From Desulfobacteraceae bacterium (lineage in GTDB: Bacteria; Desulfobacterota; Desulfobacteria; Desulfobacterales; UBA5852), in the NCBI GenBank assembly GCA_014237395.1, contig JABZFP010000001.1, positions 57,496 through 121,495 on the forward strand: a DNA stretch of 64,000 nt. The letters run 5' to 3'. The position numbers and the translations under genes were made by a program. A model generated the notes under the pieces. It saw only the letters and a program-made list of their open reading frames with translations, had not been told where the DNA came from and made no database searches. This document shows positions 10,137-19,081 of this stretch, piece by piece (the stretch's first letter is position 1; every line of letters begins with the position of its first letter).

Positions 10137-11023
10137 ACGCTGAAAAAGACCGCCCTCCGGTTTCCCCGGTGCTTGTCATGTCCATCGGCGTTGTCGCTGT
10201 TTCAACCGGGGCCATTTTTGTACGGGCGGCCGATGCGCCGGCGTTGGTCATCGCGGCCTATCGGGTCGGTATCGCCAGTTTGGTCCTGTTGCCGCTGGCC
10301 TGGCGGCATGCCCGTAAAGAATGCTTTGCCCTGAGTTTCAAGGACATCGGATTGGCCGTATCGTCCGGGGCGTTTTTAGCGCTCCATTTTGCGACCTGGA
10401 TTGCATCCCTCGACCATACATCGGTGGCGAACAGTGTCATCCTCGTCAATACCAACCCCGTGTGGGTCGGTTTGCTGGCGCCGATGATCACCCATGATCG
10501 CATCCGTCGCGGCACGATCGGATGTATCTTATTGAGCGTCGTGGGGGCGACGATCATTGGGTGGGGCGATTTTGCGACCGGTGGAAACGCTCTCTGGGGC
10601 GATGCGTTGGCCTTGATGGGAAGCCTTTTTGCGGCCGTCTATTTGCTGATCGGGCGCCATCTTCGCCGCCGCGTCAGCCTGCTGGCCTATATCGTTTTGT
10701 GTTATGGCAGCGCTGCTGTTTTTCTCTGGGGAGCGGTCGCATGCAGCGGCCATCCGGTGATAGGGTTCAGCGGGGCCACCTGGGGAGCGCTCTGTGGCAT
10801 GGCCTTTTTCTCCCAACTGGTGGGGCACACCAGCACCAACTGGGCGTTGAAATGGCTCAGCACCAGTACGGTGGCCATTAGTTTGCTGGGCGAGCCGATT
10901 GGTGCCAGCGTGCTGGCGTATCTGTTTTTCGACGAAAGATTGACCATCCCCAAGGTCATCGGCGGCGGTTTAATCCTGATGGCCATCTATCTCGCGGCCC
11001 GCAAAGAGGGCCAAGCGGCATGA
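10133..11023 (+). CDS. EamA/DMT-family transporter
   Basis: A 296-residue polytopic protein with about ten hydrophobic helices arranged as two EamA repeats, the drug/metabolite transporter layout. Repeat boundaries show the family Gly/Pro pattern, for example SLDHTSVANSVILVNTNPVWVGLLAP and STVAISLLGEPIGASVLAYLFFDE. It overlaps the amidase stop by four bases (ATGA), so it is probably co-translated with it. Such proteins export amino acids or other small metabolites; the substrate is unknown. Confidence 0.9.
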   Translation: MNAEKDRPPVSPVLVMSIGVVAVSTGAIFVRAADAPALVIAAYRVGIASLVLLPLAWRHARKECFALSFKDIGLAVSSGAFLALHFATWIASLDHTSVANSVILVNTNPVWVGLLAPMITHDRIRRGTIGCILLSVVGATIIGWGDFATGGNALWGDALALMGSLFAAVYLLIGRHLRRRVSLLAYIVLCYGSAAVFLWGAVACSGHPVIGFSGATWGALCGMAFFSQLVGHTSTNWALKWLSTSTVAISLLGEPIGASVLAYLFFDERLTIPKVIGGGLILMAIYLAARKEGQAA

Positions 11024-11090
11024 GGCGTCATGGTGAAATCGAAGACACCGTAAATATAGCCATTCAACAATCACGACAGGGGAGGAAGGC

Positions 11091-11885
11091 ATGACCTACG
11101 AGCACATCCTTTTTACCGTCAAGGACCATGTTGCTACGATTACCTTTAACCGCCCGAAGGCATTGAATGCCCTCAATCGCGCCTTGCTGGCCGAATTTGC
11201 GAACGCGATCGATCAGGTCGAAGACCGTGAAGACATCCACGCTCTGGTGCTGACCGGAAGCGGCGACAAAGCGTTTGTCGCCGGGGCCGACATTACGGAA
11301 ATCAATCAACTGGACCCTCTGGGCGCCAAACACTTTGCCCGGCAAGGATTGGATGCCATCAATCGTCTGCCGCAACTGCCGATCCCGGTCATTGCCGCCG
11401 TGAACGGCTATGCATTGGGCGGTGGCTCCGAAATGGCACTGGCCTGTGATTTTATCTATGCGGCGGAAACGGCCAATTTCGGGTTGCCGGAGATCAATTT
11501 GGGCATTATCCCGGGTTTTGGCGGCACCCAACGGCTGGCCCGTCTCATCGGCGCCAACATGGCGCGCGAGATGATATACACCGGTAAAATGATCGATGCC
11601 ACCGAAGCGCTGCGCCTGGGGATGGTCAACAAGGTCTTCGCACCGGAGCAGTTGATGGCGGGTGTCATGGAAACGGCTGCTGTCATGGCGCAGAAAGGGC
11701 GCGTGGCGCTGCGGGCGGCCAAACAGGCCATCAACAATGGCCTGAACGTTGACCTGGCATCCGGCCTGGCACTGGAAAACGATGCTTTCGCACTGTGCCT
11801 GGCAAGCACGGATGCCCGCGAGGGTACCAGTGCGTTTCTGGAAAAGCGCAAACCGGACTTCAAGGGAACGCTTTCGTCTTCGTAG
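11091..11885 (+). CDS. Enoyl-CoA hydratase / crotonase family
   Basis: A 264-residue crotonase-fold enzyme with both catalytic glutamates of true hydratases: Glu114 in GGGSEMALACDF and Glu134 in GLPEINLG. The oxyanion-hole segment AGADITE is also present. It adds water across trans-2-enoyl-CoA in beta-oxidation or crotonyl-CoA metabolism. The ATG follows GGGGAGG at good spacing. It is monocistronic or ends an operon: a long spacer with two terminators follows. Confidence 0.93.
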   Translation: MTYEHILFTVKDHVATITFNRPKALNALNRALLAEFANAIDQVEDREDIHALVLTGSGDKAFVAGADITEINQLDPLGAKHFARQGLDAINRLPQLPIPVIAAVNGYALGGGSEMALACDFIYAAETANFGLPEINLGIIPGFGGTQRLARLIGANMAREMIYTGKMIDATEALRLGMVNKVFAPEQLMAGVMETAAVMAQKGRVALRAAKQAINNGLNVDLASGLALENDAFALCLASTDAREGTSAFLEKRKPDFKGTLSSS

Positions 11886-12161
11886 CCATGGTGGCAGTTC
11901 AATCGGCAAAGGCGGCGATTCAGGTCGGTGGAACAAAAAGCCCTGCAATCCCTTGGCGGGCATGCCGGTGCCCGACGATTTTAGCTTGACAGGTCTGACG
12001 GCATTCGCTATGCCATTTATCAAATCAATTACCTGAGAACATACCAATAATGATGACCGGTGCTTCCTCTTTTTATTTTTTCGGCTTTTTTGGGGGCTTT
12101 CTTTTTAGAAAGTCCGCCCATGAGCCGTCATCGTAGACGCACCGCACAAAACGATCGACAC

Positions 12162-12203
12162 GACCATGGGGGGACGAAGGGCGTCAACCCATGGTCTTTT
12201 TTT
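12162..12203 (+). terminator. Intrinsic terminator 1 after crotonase
   Basis: A perfect 9-bp stem, GACCATGGG paired with CCCATGGTC, is followed by a run of seven T. It lies about 280 bases downstream of the crotonase stop, with a second hairpin directly behind it. Confidence 0.75.
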
Positions 12204-12204
12204 A

Positions 12205-12239
12205 GGCTGCGGGTTTAGCGACCCGGCGGCTTTTTTTTT
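12205..12239 (+). terminator. Intrinsic terminator 2, tandem
   Basis: The GC-rich hairpin GCTGCGGGT/ACCCGGCGGC with loop TTAGCG is followed by nine T. It stands back to back with the preceding terminator. Confidence 0.7.
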
Positions 12240-12318
12240 GCCGCGCTGACGCAGCCCATTTCTTCTATATTCGATTTCTTTTTTTGGCCGGACCTGTACG
12301 AAAAGGAGAGTGACGCGT

Positions 12319-13620
12319 ATGATTTACGACATCGAGTATGAAACCATGCCCCGCGAGGCCCTTGAAGCCATTCAGTTCCGACGGTTGAAGGCGACGCTTG
12401 ACCGTGGCTATGCCAGCGTGCCGTTCTATCGGAAACAGTTCGAGGCGGCAGGACTGACCCCCGGGGACATCCAGTGTCTGCAGGATTTGCAACGGCTGCC
12501 CTTCACCACCAAGCAGGATCTGAGAGACAACTACCCTTTCGGCATGTTTGCCGTTCCGATGGAAAATGTCGTACGGATTCACGCCTCTTCCGGTACCACC
12601 GGTCAACCCACCGTGGTGGGGTACACGGCGCGCGACGTGGACACCTGGGCCAGTCTGATGGCACGATCGCTGATGGCGGGGGGAGCGACACGAGGCGATA
12701 TCATCCACAATGCCTATGGCTATGGTTTGTTCACCGGCGGCTTGGGGGCCCATTACGGGGCTGAAAAACTGGGGGCTTCGGTCATTCCTGTTTCGGGAGG
12801 GAATACCAAACGGCAGGTTGTCATCATGAAGGACTTCGGACCGACCATTCTCACCGCCACGCCATCTTACGCCCTGCACCTGGCTGAAGTGGCGGACGAA
12901 ATGGGTGTTTCCTTCCGGGACCTCAAATTCAAATACGGTATTTTCGGGGCGGAACCCTGGTCGGAAAACATGCGTGGCGACATCGAAGAAAAATTGGGAC
13001 TGGTTGCGGTGGATATCTATGGACTCAGTGAAGTCATCGGCCCCGGCGTCGCCATGGAATGCCACGAGGCCAAAAAGGGGCTGCATATTTTCGAAGACCA
13101 TTTTATTCCGGAAATCATCAACCCCGAAACCGGCGAGGTGCTGCCCTATGGCGAAACCGGCGAACTGGTGTTTACGTCCATCACCAAGGAAGCCTTCCCG
13201 GTGATTCGGTACCGCACCCGCGACATCACCTCGCTCAATCCCGAACCCTGCATCTGCGGGCGAACCATGGTCCGTATGAACAAGGTCAGCGGCCGTTCCG
13301 ATGATATGTTGATTATCCGCGGCGTCAATGTCTTCCCGTCTCAGATCGAAAGCGTGCTGATGGAAATGCAGAACGTGGAACCCCATTACCAACTGGTCGT
13401 GGACCGGGAAGGGTCGTTGGATATCCTGACGGTCATGGTCGAAGTATCCGAAACCATGTTTTCCGATGAAGTGAAAACTCTTCAGGGCATGGAAAAAGAG
13501 ATCACGAAAAATATCAAAGACTATCTCGGTGTTTCCGCCAAGGTAAAGCTGGTAGAACCCAAAGCCATTGCGCGCAGTCAGGGAAAAGCGGTGCGTGTCA
13601 TCGACAATCGAAAAATATGA
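12319..13620 (+). CDS. paaK: Phenylacetate-CoA ligase (PaaK family)
   Basis: A 433-residue adenylate-forming CoA ligase. The AMP-binding P-loop [16 protein letters not shown], the [15 protein letters not shown] motif and the YRTRDIT motif are all canonical for PaaK. The enzyme activates phenylacetate or another arylacetate to its CoA thioester with ATP. The ATG start has AGGAG ten bases upstream; a GTG three codons earlier sits too close to that site. Downstream lie a double-ACT protein and a branched-chain amino acid transporter, an arrangement common in anaerobes that oxidise amino acids. Confidence 0.92.
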   Translation: MIYDIEYETMPREALEAIQFRRLKATLDRGYASVPFYRKQFEAAGLTPGDIQCLQDLQRLPFTTKQDLRDNYPFGMFAVPMENVVRIHASSGTTGQPTVVGYTARDVDTWASLMARSLMAGGATRGDIIHNAYGYGLFTGGLGAHYGAEKLGASVIPVSGGNTKRQVVIMKDFGPTILTATPSYALHLAEVADEMGVSFRDLKFKYGIFGAEPWSENMRGDIEEKLGLVAVDIYGLSEVIGPGVAMECHEAKKGLHIFEDHFIPEIINPETGEVLPYGETGELVFTSITKEAFPVIRYRTRDITSLNPEPCICGRTMVRMNKVSGRSDDMLIIRGVNVFPSQIESVLMEMQNVEPHYQLVVDREGSLDILTVMVEVSETMFSDEVKTLQGMEKEITKNIKDYLGVSAKVKLVEPKAIARSQGKAVRVIDNRKI

Positions 13621-13701
13621 ACCACCGCAGCAAGGTGGGATAACGAAAGCATACAAATCGTCGAATCATTTCATTCAAGATAGACGATCAAGGAGGCAAC
13701 C

Positions 13702-14133
13702 ATGCGAGCAGAACAAATATCCGTCTTTCTCGAAAACAAAGCCGGCCGGCTGTGCGAGGTGACGGGAATTCTTGCTGAAGCCCAGGTCAATATCCGTGCC
13801 CTGGCCCTGGCCGACACGTCGGATTTCGGCGTGCTGCGACTGATCGTGGACGATACGGAAAAAGCCAAGGAGGCCCTGAAAAAGGCCGGATTTACGGTGG
13901 GGAAAACCAATGTTCTAGCGGTCGAAGTTCCCGACCGCCCGGGTGGACTCTACGACATTCTCAATCTGCTTCAGGCACGCGGCATCAATGTGGAATACAT
14001 GTACGCCTTTGTTCAGCAAAGCGGCAGTAATGCGGTTATGATTTTCCGGTTCGACAACACCGATGAAGCGCTCAAGGTCATTCAGGAAAAAGGCCTGCGG
14101 GTGATCGACGGAAAAACCCTTTACGGCATGTAG
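13702..14133 (+). CDS. Tandem ACT-domain amino-acid-binding protein
   Basis: A 143-residue protein made of two ACT domains (about 1-70 and 72-143) and no enzyme domain; the repeated pattern is [20 protein letters not shown] and [22 protein letters not shown] domains bind amino acids as allosteric sensors. Standalone double-ACT proteins are commonly found beside PaaK-type ligases in anaerobes, as here. It has a strong site, AGGAGG, ahead of the ATG. It probably senses or regulates aromatic or branched-chain amino acid breakdown; this is inference. Confidence 0.88.
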   Translation: MRAEQISVFLENKAGRLCEVTGILAEAQVNIRALALADTSDFGVLRLIVDDTEKAKEALKKAGFTVGKTNVLAVEVPDRPGGLYDILNLLQARGINVEYMYAFVQQSGSNAVMIFRFDNTDEALKVIQEKGLRVIDGKTLYGM

Positions 14134-14282
14134 GCTTTGCTGCCGGACGGGTATGGGACGGTTCCAGCCGCCGCAGTCATTGGCGAATCTGATTGGCTAC
14201 CACTGTTTATGGAGTAACGCGGTGTTTACATTGAATGCCGGATGATCGACGCCGGCATCATCAAACCAAGGGGGGAAGAGAA

Positions 14283-15434
14283 ATGAAGCATCGAAGTGTT
14301 CTATTCGTCATTGCGGTTCTGGTACTAAGTCTGGCCATTATTCCGGCCGCCTCGGCGGAAACCATTAAGATCGGTGCCATCCTGGCGGTTACCGGGCCGG
14401 CCTCCTTCCTTGGCGGGCCTGAAGCACGGACACTGGAAATGCTGGTGGAGCAGACCAATGCGGCCGGCGGCATCAACGGTCAAAAAGTTGAACTGATTAT
14501 CAAAGATTCCGGTGCCAATCCGGAAAAAGCCATTTCTTTTGCCAAACAGCTTATCGAGGAGGAAAAAGTTGTCGTTGTGCTGGGGCCATCCACCTCCGGT
14601 GAGACCATGAAAATCAAGAAAATATTCGAAGAAGCGGGAACACCGCTGGTTTCCTGCGCGGCCGCCGAGGTGATCGTCAACCCGGTCGCCCAATATGTTT
14701 TCAAGACGCCGCAAAAAGACTCCTATGCCGCCCAAAAAATATTTGAAACCATGAAAACTTTGGGGATTTCAAAGATCGCTGTGTTGGCGGGCAATACCGG
14801 ATTCGGCAAGGCGGGCAAAGAACAGTTGATCAAACTGGCGCCGGAGATGGGCATCACGGTGGTCGAAGCGGAAGTCTACGATGCCAAATCAACCGATCTG
14901 TCGGCCGTGGTGGCCAAGATCAAGGCCAACAAGGATGTCCAGGCGGTCGTCAACTGGTCCATCGTCCCCGCCCAGGCCATCGTGGCCAAAAATATGCGTC
15001 AGGCCGGTTGGGACGTGCCGTTGTTCCAGAGTCACGGCTTCGGCAATATCAAATATGTGGAAGCGGCCGGTGCGGCCGCCGAGGGCATTATCTTTCCGGC
15101 CGGCCGGCTGCTTGTTGCAGAGCAATTGCCGACAGGACACCCCCAGAAAGCATTGCTGATGGAATACATTGCGGCCTATGAAAGCAAATACAAAGAGGCG
15201 GCCTCGACTTTCGGCGGGCATGCCTACGATGCCTACATCGTTGCCAAGGCCGCTATCGAAAAAGCCGGAACGGATAAGGCTAAAATCCGCGACGAGATTG
15301 AAAAAATCAAGAATCTCCCAGGGACCGGCGGTATTTTCAGCTTCACAGCCGATGATCACAACGGTCTCGATATCGATTCTTTCGAGATGATTACCGTCAA
15401 GGACGGTCAGTTCGTTCCCTATAAAGGGATGTAA
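14283..15434 (+). CDS. livK: Branched-chain amino acid ABC transporter substrate-binding protein
   Basis: A 383-residue periplasmic binding protein with a clear signal peptide cut near PAASAE and a type I binding fold starting IKIGAILAVTGPASFLGG, as in LivK/LivJ. The ATG is preceded by GGGGGAAG. It heads a five-gene transporter block. The ligand could be a branched-chain amino acid or, given the flanking arylacetate-CoA ligases, an aromatic acid. Confidence 0.92.
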   Translation: MKHRSVLFVIAVLVLSLAIIPAASAETIKIGAILAVTGPASFLGGPEARTLEMLVEQTNAAGGINGQKVELIIKDSGANPEKAISFAKQLIEEEKVVVVLGPSTSGETMKIKKIFEEAGTPLVSCAAAEVIVNPVAQYVFKTPQKDSYAAQKIFETMKTLGISKIAVLAGNTGFGKAGKEQLIKLAPEMGITVVEAEVYDAKSTDLSAVVAKIKANKDVQAVVNWSIVPAQAIVAKNMRQAGWDVPLFQSHGFGNIKYVEAAGAAAEGIIFPAGRLLVAEQLPTGHPQKALLMEYIAAYESKYKEAASTFGGHAYDAYIVAKAAIEKAGTDKAKIRDEIEKIKNLPGTGGIFSFTADDHNGLDIDSFEMITVKDGQFVPYKGM

Positions 15435-15488
15435 CGGTTCTGACGGCTGTTTATTGGCCGAGGTCGGAATTTTATGGTACAAGTGAGA

Positions 15489-15515
15489 GGGGCCGGGAGT
15501 TCCCGGCCCTTTTTC
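15489..15515 (+). terminator. Terminator/attenuator between livK and livH
   Basis: The perfect hairpin GGGCCGGGA-GT-TCCCGGCCC is followed by TTTTT, between the binding-protein gene and the permease genes. Partial termination here would make binding protein in excess of membrane components, a common arrangement in ABC operons. Confidence 0.8.
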
Positions 15516-15577
15516 CTGTCTCACCTCCCCCGGACATGCCATGTCCATCCGGGGTCGCCGAAAAACGAATCGCCGCT

Positions 15578-16468
15578 ATGAGTGTTGAACTATTTGTCCA
15601 ATATCTGTTTGCCGGTATCACCTATGGCGCCATATACGCCATCGTCGCCATCGGCTTTAATATCATCTACAACACGACCGGCATCATCAATTTTGCCCAG
15701 GGTGAATTCGTCATGCTGGGCGGCATGATTTCCATCTCCCTGCTGCCGTTCATGCCGCTTTATGCGGCAATTGCGCTCGCCGTTCTCATGACCATGCTTT
15801 TCGGTGCTTTGCTGGAAATATGCTTTATCCGCTGGCTGGAGAGCCCCGGCGTTTTGCGGATGATCATCATCACCATCGGCCTGTCCATCTTGACCCGCGA
15901 GGCGGCCCTCCATCTCTGGGGGGAGTCCATTCGCTCATTGCCCTATTTCATCGGGGACGAAATCACGACAGTGGCCATCCTCGGTGCCCGGATTTCCCCT
16001 CAAGTTCTATGGGTCATCGCCGTATGCGGCTTGATGGTGCTGTTTTTGAGCGTCTTTTTCCAGGCGACATCGGTGGGCCGTGAAATGAAAGCCTGCGCCG
16101 CCAATCGCAGGGCGGCCATTCTGTGCGGCATCAATACCCGCAACATGGTGACGCTTTCGTTCATGCTCAGCGCCGGTATCGGCGCCCTGGCCGGATGCGT
16201 CATGTCGCCGATCACATCCAGCGGTTATGATATTGGCACGGGACTGGCCATCAAAGGGTTCACCGTGGCCATCCTGGGCGGGTTAGGGAACTCCATGGCG
16301 GCTGTCGGGGCAGGACTTCTGCTGGGTATCCTGGAGGCATTTTCCATTTCGGTGGTACCGCTGGCGTTCAAGGATGCCATTGCGATTACCATTTTGCTGC
16401 TCATTCTTTTCGTTCGACCGCATGGACTTTTCGGTTCCAGCACGGCGGCGGGTTTGAAGGAGTTTTGA
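15578..16468 (+). CDS. livH: Branched-chain amino acid ABC transporter permease
   Basis: A 296-residue inner-membrane permease with about eight hydrophobic helices and the LivH hallmark NIIYNTTGIINFAQGEF near the N-terminus. The chosen ATG gives the family-standard start MSVELFVQYLF; an upstream in-frame ATG would add 14 hydrophilic residues. Its stop lies three bases before the chosen start of the second permease gene. Confidence 0.93.
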   Translation: MSVELFVQYLFAGITYGAIYAIVAIGFNIIYNTTGIINFAQGEFVMLGGMISISLLPFMPLYAAIALAVLMTMLFGALLEICFIRWLESPGVLRMIIITIGLSILTREAALHLWGESIRSLPYFIGDEITTVAILGARISPQVLWVIAVCGLMVLFLSVFFQATSVGREMKACAANRRAAILCGINTRNMVTLSFMLSAGIGALAGCVMSPITSSGYDIGTGLAIKGFTVAILGGLGNSMAAVGAGLLLGILEAFSISVVPLAFKDAIAITILLLILFVRPHGLFGSSTAAGLKEF

Positions 16469-16470
16469 CC

Positions 16471-17565
16471 TTGAAGAAACTGCTTCCGCTTGCAGCCCTC
16501 ATCGTCTTCGTGATTGTCATTCAGAAGATGACCGGGTGGACCGATACCCGTTTTTACCTGACGCAGTTGACCATGGCGGCCTATTACGCCCTCCTGATCG
16601 TCGGGCTTTGCGTCGTGATGGGCTACGCCGGCCAGATATCCCTCGGGCATGCCGGTTTTTTCGCCATTGGTGGTTATGTATCGGCCGCCTTGACGACCAT
16701 CAACCTGATTGCCTACCAAGACCGTGTGGTGATCCGGATGCTTGACGGATTCGGCCTGCTGGTCGCCGGTCAGGACATTTACGGCGATGCCATCTTGGTC
16801 GTTGCCCCCTGGGCGGCCTGCATCGCGGCAGTGGTTTGCGCCGGGACGACGGCTTGGGTTCTTGGAATACCGGTGCTGAAACTCAAGGGGCATTACCTCG
16901 CCATGGCGACCCTGGGTTTTGGTATCATCATCTACCGGATTGTGCTGGCAAGCGCTGTTTTTGGCGAGGCCGACGGTATCTCCGAAGTGCCCCCGTTGCC
17001 CTTGCTGCCGGGTCTTACGGTGAGCGGCGATTTCGGGATGCGCGAGGAAAATTACTATATTGCCTGGGGCATGTTGATCATCGGCATGATTCTCCTCCGG
17101 AATCTTATCGACAGCCGGGTCGGCCGTGCGCTTCGTTCGATTCACGGGTCAGAGGAGGCGGCCGAATCGACGGGAGTGAACACCGCCCGCTTCAAGCTGA
17201 AGGTCTTTGTGCTTTCCGCCGTATTTGCCGCTGTGGCAGGTGTTTTCCTGACCCATTACAACGGCGGCATCGGGCCGTCCGAAGCCAGCGTCATGAAGTC
17301 GGTGCGGTATGTGGCCATTGTCGCGGTGGGGGGAATGGCGCACCTCTGGGGCGCCCTGATCATGGGGATTGTCCTTAATTTCCTTTCTCTCAGGGGCGTG
17401 TTCGGGTCGTATGATGATGCGGTCTTCGGGTTCATTTTGATTGTCATCATGCTGTTTGCCCCCAATGGAATCCTGAGCCTGAACTGGCGCGGTTATTTCC
17501 TCGGGTTATTCCGTCGTTCCGGCCAAACGGAAGAAACCGGGAGGGCAATCGATGGCACTCCTTGA
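16471..17565 (+). CDS. livM: Branched-chain amino acid ABC transporter permease
   Basis: The second permease, about 364 residues, with the LivM signature GYAGQISLGHAGFFAIGGY and around nine helices. The TTG chosen lies eight bases after GAAGGAG; a TTG two codons earlier is too close to that site. The carboxyl end overlaps livG by 14 bases, consistent with coupled translation. Confidence 0.92.
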   Translation: MKKLLPLAALIVFVIVIQKMTGWTDTRFYLTQLTMAAYYALLIVGLCVVMGYAGQISLGHAGFFAIGGYVSAALTTINLIAYQDRVVIRMLDGFGLLVAGQDIYGDAILVVAPWAACIAAVVCAGTTAWVLGIPVLKLKGHYLAMATLGFGIIIYRIVLASAVFGEADGISEVPPLPLLPGLTVSGDFGMREENYYIAWGMLIIGMILLRNLIDSRVGRALRSIHGSEEAAESTGVNTARFKLKVFVLSAVFAAVAGVFLTHYNGGIGPSEASVMKSVRYVAIVAVGGMAHLWGALIMGIVLNFLSLRGVFGSYDDAVFGFILIVIMLFAPNGILSLNWRGYFLGLFRRSGQTEETGRAIDGTP

Positions 17566-18307
17566 GGTATCCGGGCTGCACAAAAAATTCGGCGGACTGC
17601 ATGCGGTCAACGACGTTAGCTTTGGGGTAGAAAAAGGAGCCATCAAAGCGGTCATCGGTCCCAACGGCGCCGGGAAGACAACGCTTTTCAATCTGATTAC
17701 GGGCGCCCTTGCCGCCACGTCCGGCCTGGTGTCGTTCAACGGAGCCCCTATCCAGAACCGGAAGCCGCACCAGATTGCCGCCTGCGGGATTGCCAGGACG
17801 TTTCAAAACATCAAGCTTTTCCATGATATGACCGCACTGGAAAATGTCATGGTGGGGCGCCATCTGCGCAGCAGGGCCGGGTTTCTGGCATCGATGCTGA
17901 ATATGCCATGGACCCTGAAGGAGGAACGGCAGATCCGCGAGAAATCCATGGAACTGCTCGCGCTTTTCGAGATTGCGGCCTATGCCGATGTTGAAGCGAC
18001 CAGCCTGGCTTTCGGTCAACAACGGGCGGTTGAATTCGCCCGCGCCCTGGCGCTGGAGCCGGCATTACTGTTGTTGGATGAACCCGCCGCCGGGCTCAAC
18101 ATGCATGAAACAGCGGAGATCGGCAAACTGATTACCAGGATTCGCGATCTTGGTATAACCGTCCTGTTGGTCGAGCATGACATGTCGCTGGTCATGGATA
18201 TATCCGATGAGATTGTCGTGCTCAGTTTCGGTGAGAAAATTGCCGAAGGTGTGCCGGCCGACATCCAGAACGATCATGACGTGATCAAGGTGTACCTTGG
18301 TGAATAG
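17552..18307 (+). CDS. livG: Branched-chain amino acid ABC transporter ATPase
   Basis: A 251-residue ABC ATPase with Walker A GPNGAGKTT (about 39-47), an LAFGQQR variant signature, Walker B LLLDEPAAGLN and the switch His in LVEHDM. The AAGLN-type D-loop and the ARTFQNIKLF stretch are LivG-specific. It powers the transporter together with the ATPase encoded directly downstream. Confidence 0.95.
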   Translation: MALLEVSGLHKKFGGLHAVNDVSFGVEKGAIKAVIGPNGAGKTTLFNLITGALAATSGLVSFNGAPIQNRKPHQIAACGIARTFQNIKLFHDMTALENVMVGRHLRSRAGFLASMLNMPWTLKEERQIREKSMELLALFEIAAYADVEATSLAFGQQRAVEFARALALEPALLLLDEPAAGLNMHETAEIGKLITRIRDLGITVLLVEHDMSLVMDISDEIVVLSFGEKIAEGVPADIQNDHDVIKVYLGE

Positions 18308-18340
18308 AAGCGCTTTTAAAAGTAGTTTTGGGGCCGCGCG

Positions 18341-19081
18341 ATGCTGAGGATTCGAAATCTCCAGGCGGGCTATGGCAAGCTGAAAGTCCTGAAGAATATT
18401 TCCATGCACGTGGCCAAAGGGGAGATCGTTACCATTATTGGGGCCAACGGGGCCGGCAAGACCACCCTGTTGTCAACCATATCCGGATTGCTCAAACCCT
18501 CTTCGGGCGAAATCCAGTTTGAAGGCCGGAATATTGGTGCCCTGGCACCCCAAAAAATTCCCGCGTTGGGATGCGTCATGGTGCCCGAGGGTCGGCAGAT
18601 CTTCGCCTCGCTCTCGGTCGAGGAAAACCTGATTTTAGGCGGGCACGTCCTGAAGAAAAAGGGTAAAGCGCTGCTGGCGCGACAGCTGGACGACCAATAC
18701 GCATTGTTTCCGATCTTAAAAGAACGCCGCGGACAATATGCCGGAACGCTTTCCGGCGGCGAACAGCAGATGCTGGCCATGGGAAGGGCCCTGATGTCCG
18801 AACCGTCCCTGATCATGATGGATGAGCCGTCGACGGGCCTGGCGCCGTTGATCATTCAGGATATTTTCAAGGTCATCGTTAAAATGCGGGACGAGGGGAA
18901 AACCGTGTTGCTGGTGGAGCAGAATGCCAAAGCAGCGCTTCAGGTGGCGGACCGGGGGTATGTTTTAGAAACAGGCAAAGTCGTTCTGCAGGGATCTTCC
19001 CATGAACTGCTGGAGGACGTCGAGGTCAAACGGGCCTACCTAGGTAAGGATTATGGTGAATTCTATGACGGAAAAGCCTGA
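18341..19081 (+). CDS. livF: Branched-chain amino acid ABC transporter ATPase
   Basis: A 246-residue ABC ATPase with Walker A GANGAGKTT, signature LSGGEQQM, Walker B LIMMDEPSTGLAP and the LivF-typical GCVMVPEGRQIFASLSVEENL. It completes the livKHMGF set. Its 3' end overlaps the next ligase-like gene by about 29 bases, tying that gene to the transporter operon. Confidence 0.95.
   Translation: MLRIRNLQAGYGKLKVLKNISMHVAKGEIVTIIGANGAGKTTLLSTISGLLKPSSGEIQFEGRNIGALAPQKIPALGCVMVPEGRQIFASLSVEENLILGGHVLKKKGKALLARQLDDQYALFPILKERRGQYAGTLSGGEQQMLAMGRALMSEPSLIMMDEPSTGLAPLIIQDIFKVIVKMRDEGKTVLLVEQNAKAALQVADRGYVLETGKVVLQGSSHELLEDVEVKRAYLGKDYGEFYDGKA

Larger units (their letters stand above)
11886..12318. 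other. Intergenic spacer with tandem terminators
   Basis: No convincing gene is seen between the crotonase and the CoA ligase. The spacer holds a T-rich hairpin region near 12080-12118 and the two terminators listed separately, so it isolates the CoA-ligase/Liv block from the upstream operon. Confidence 0.6.

Noticed and set aside
12265..13656. A 463-residue minus-strand frame opposite paaK
   Set aside because: It mirrors the PaaK coding frame and its His/Gly/Phe-rich composition is typical of antisense frames.
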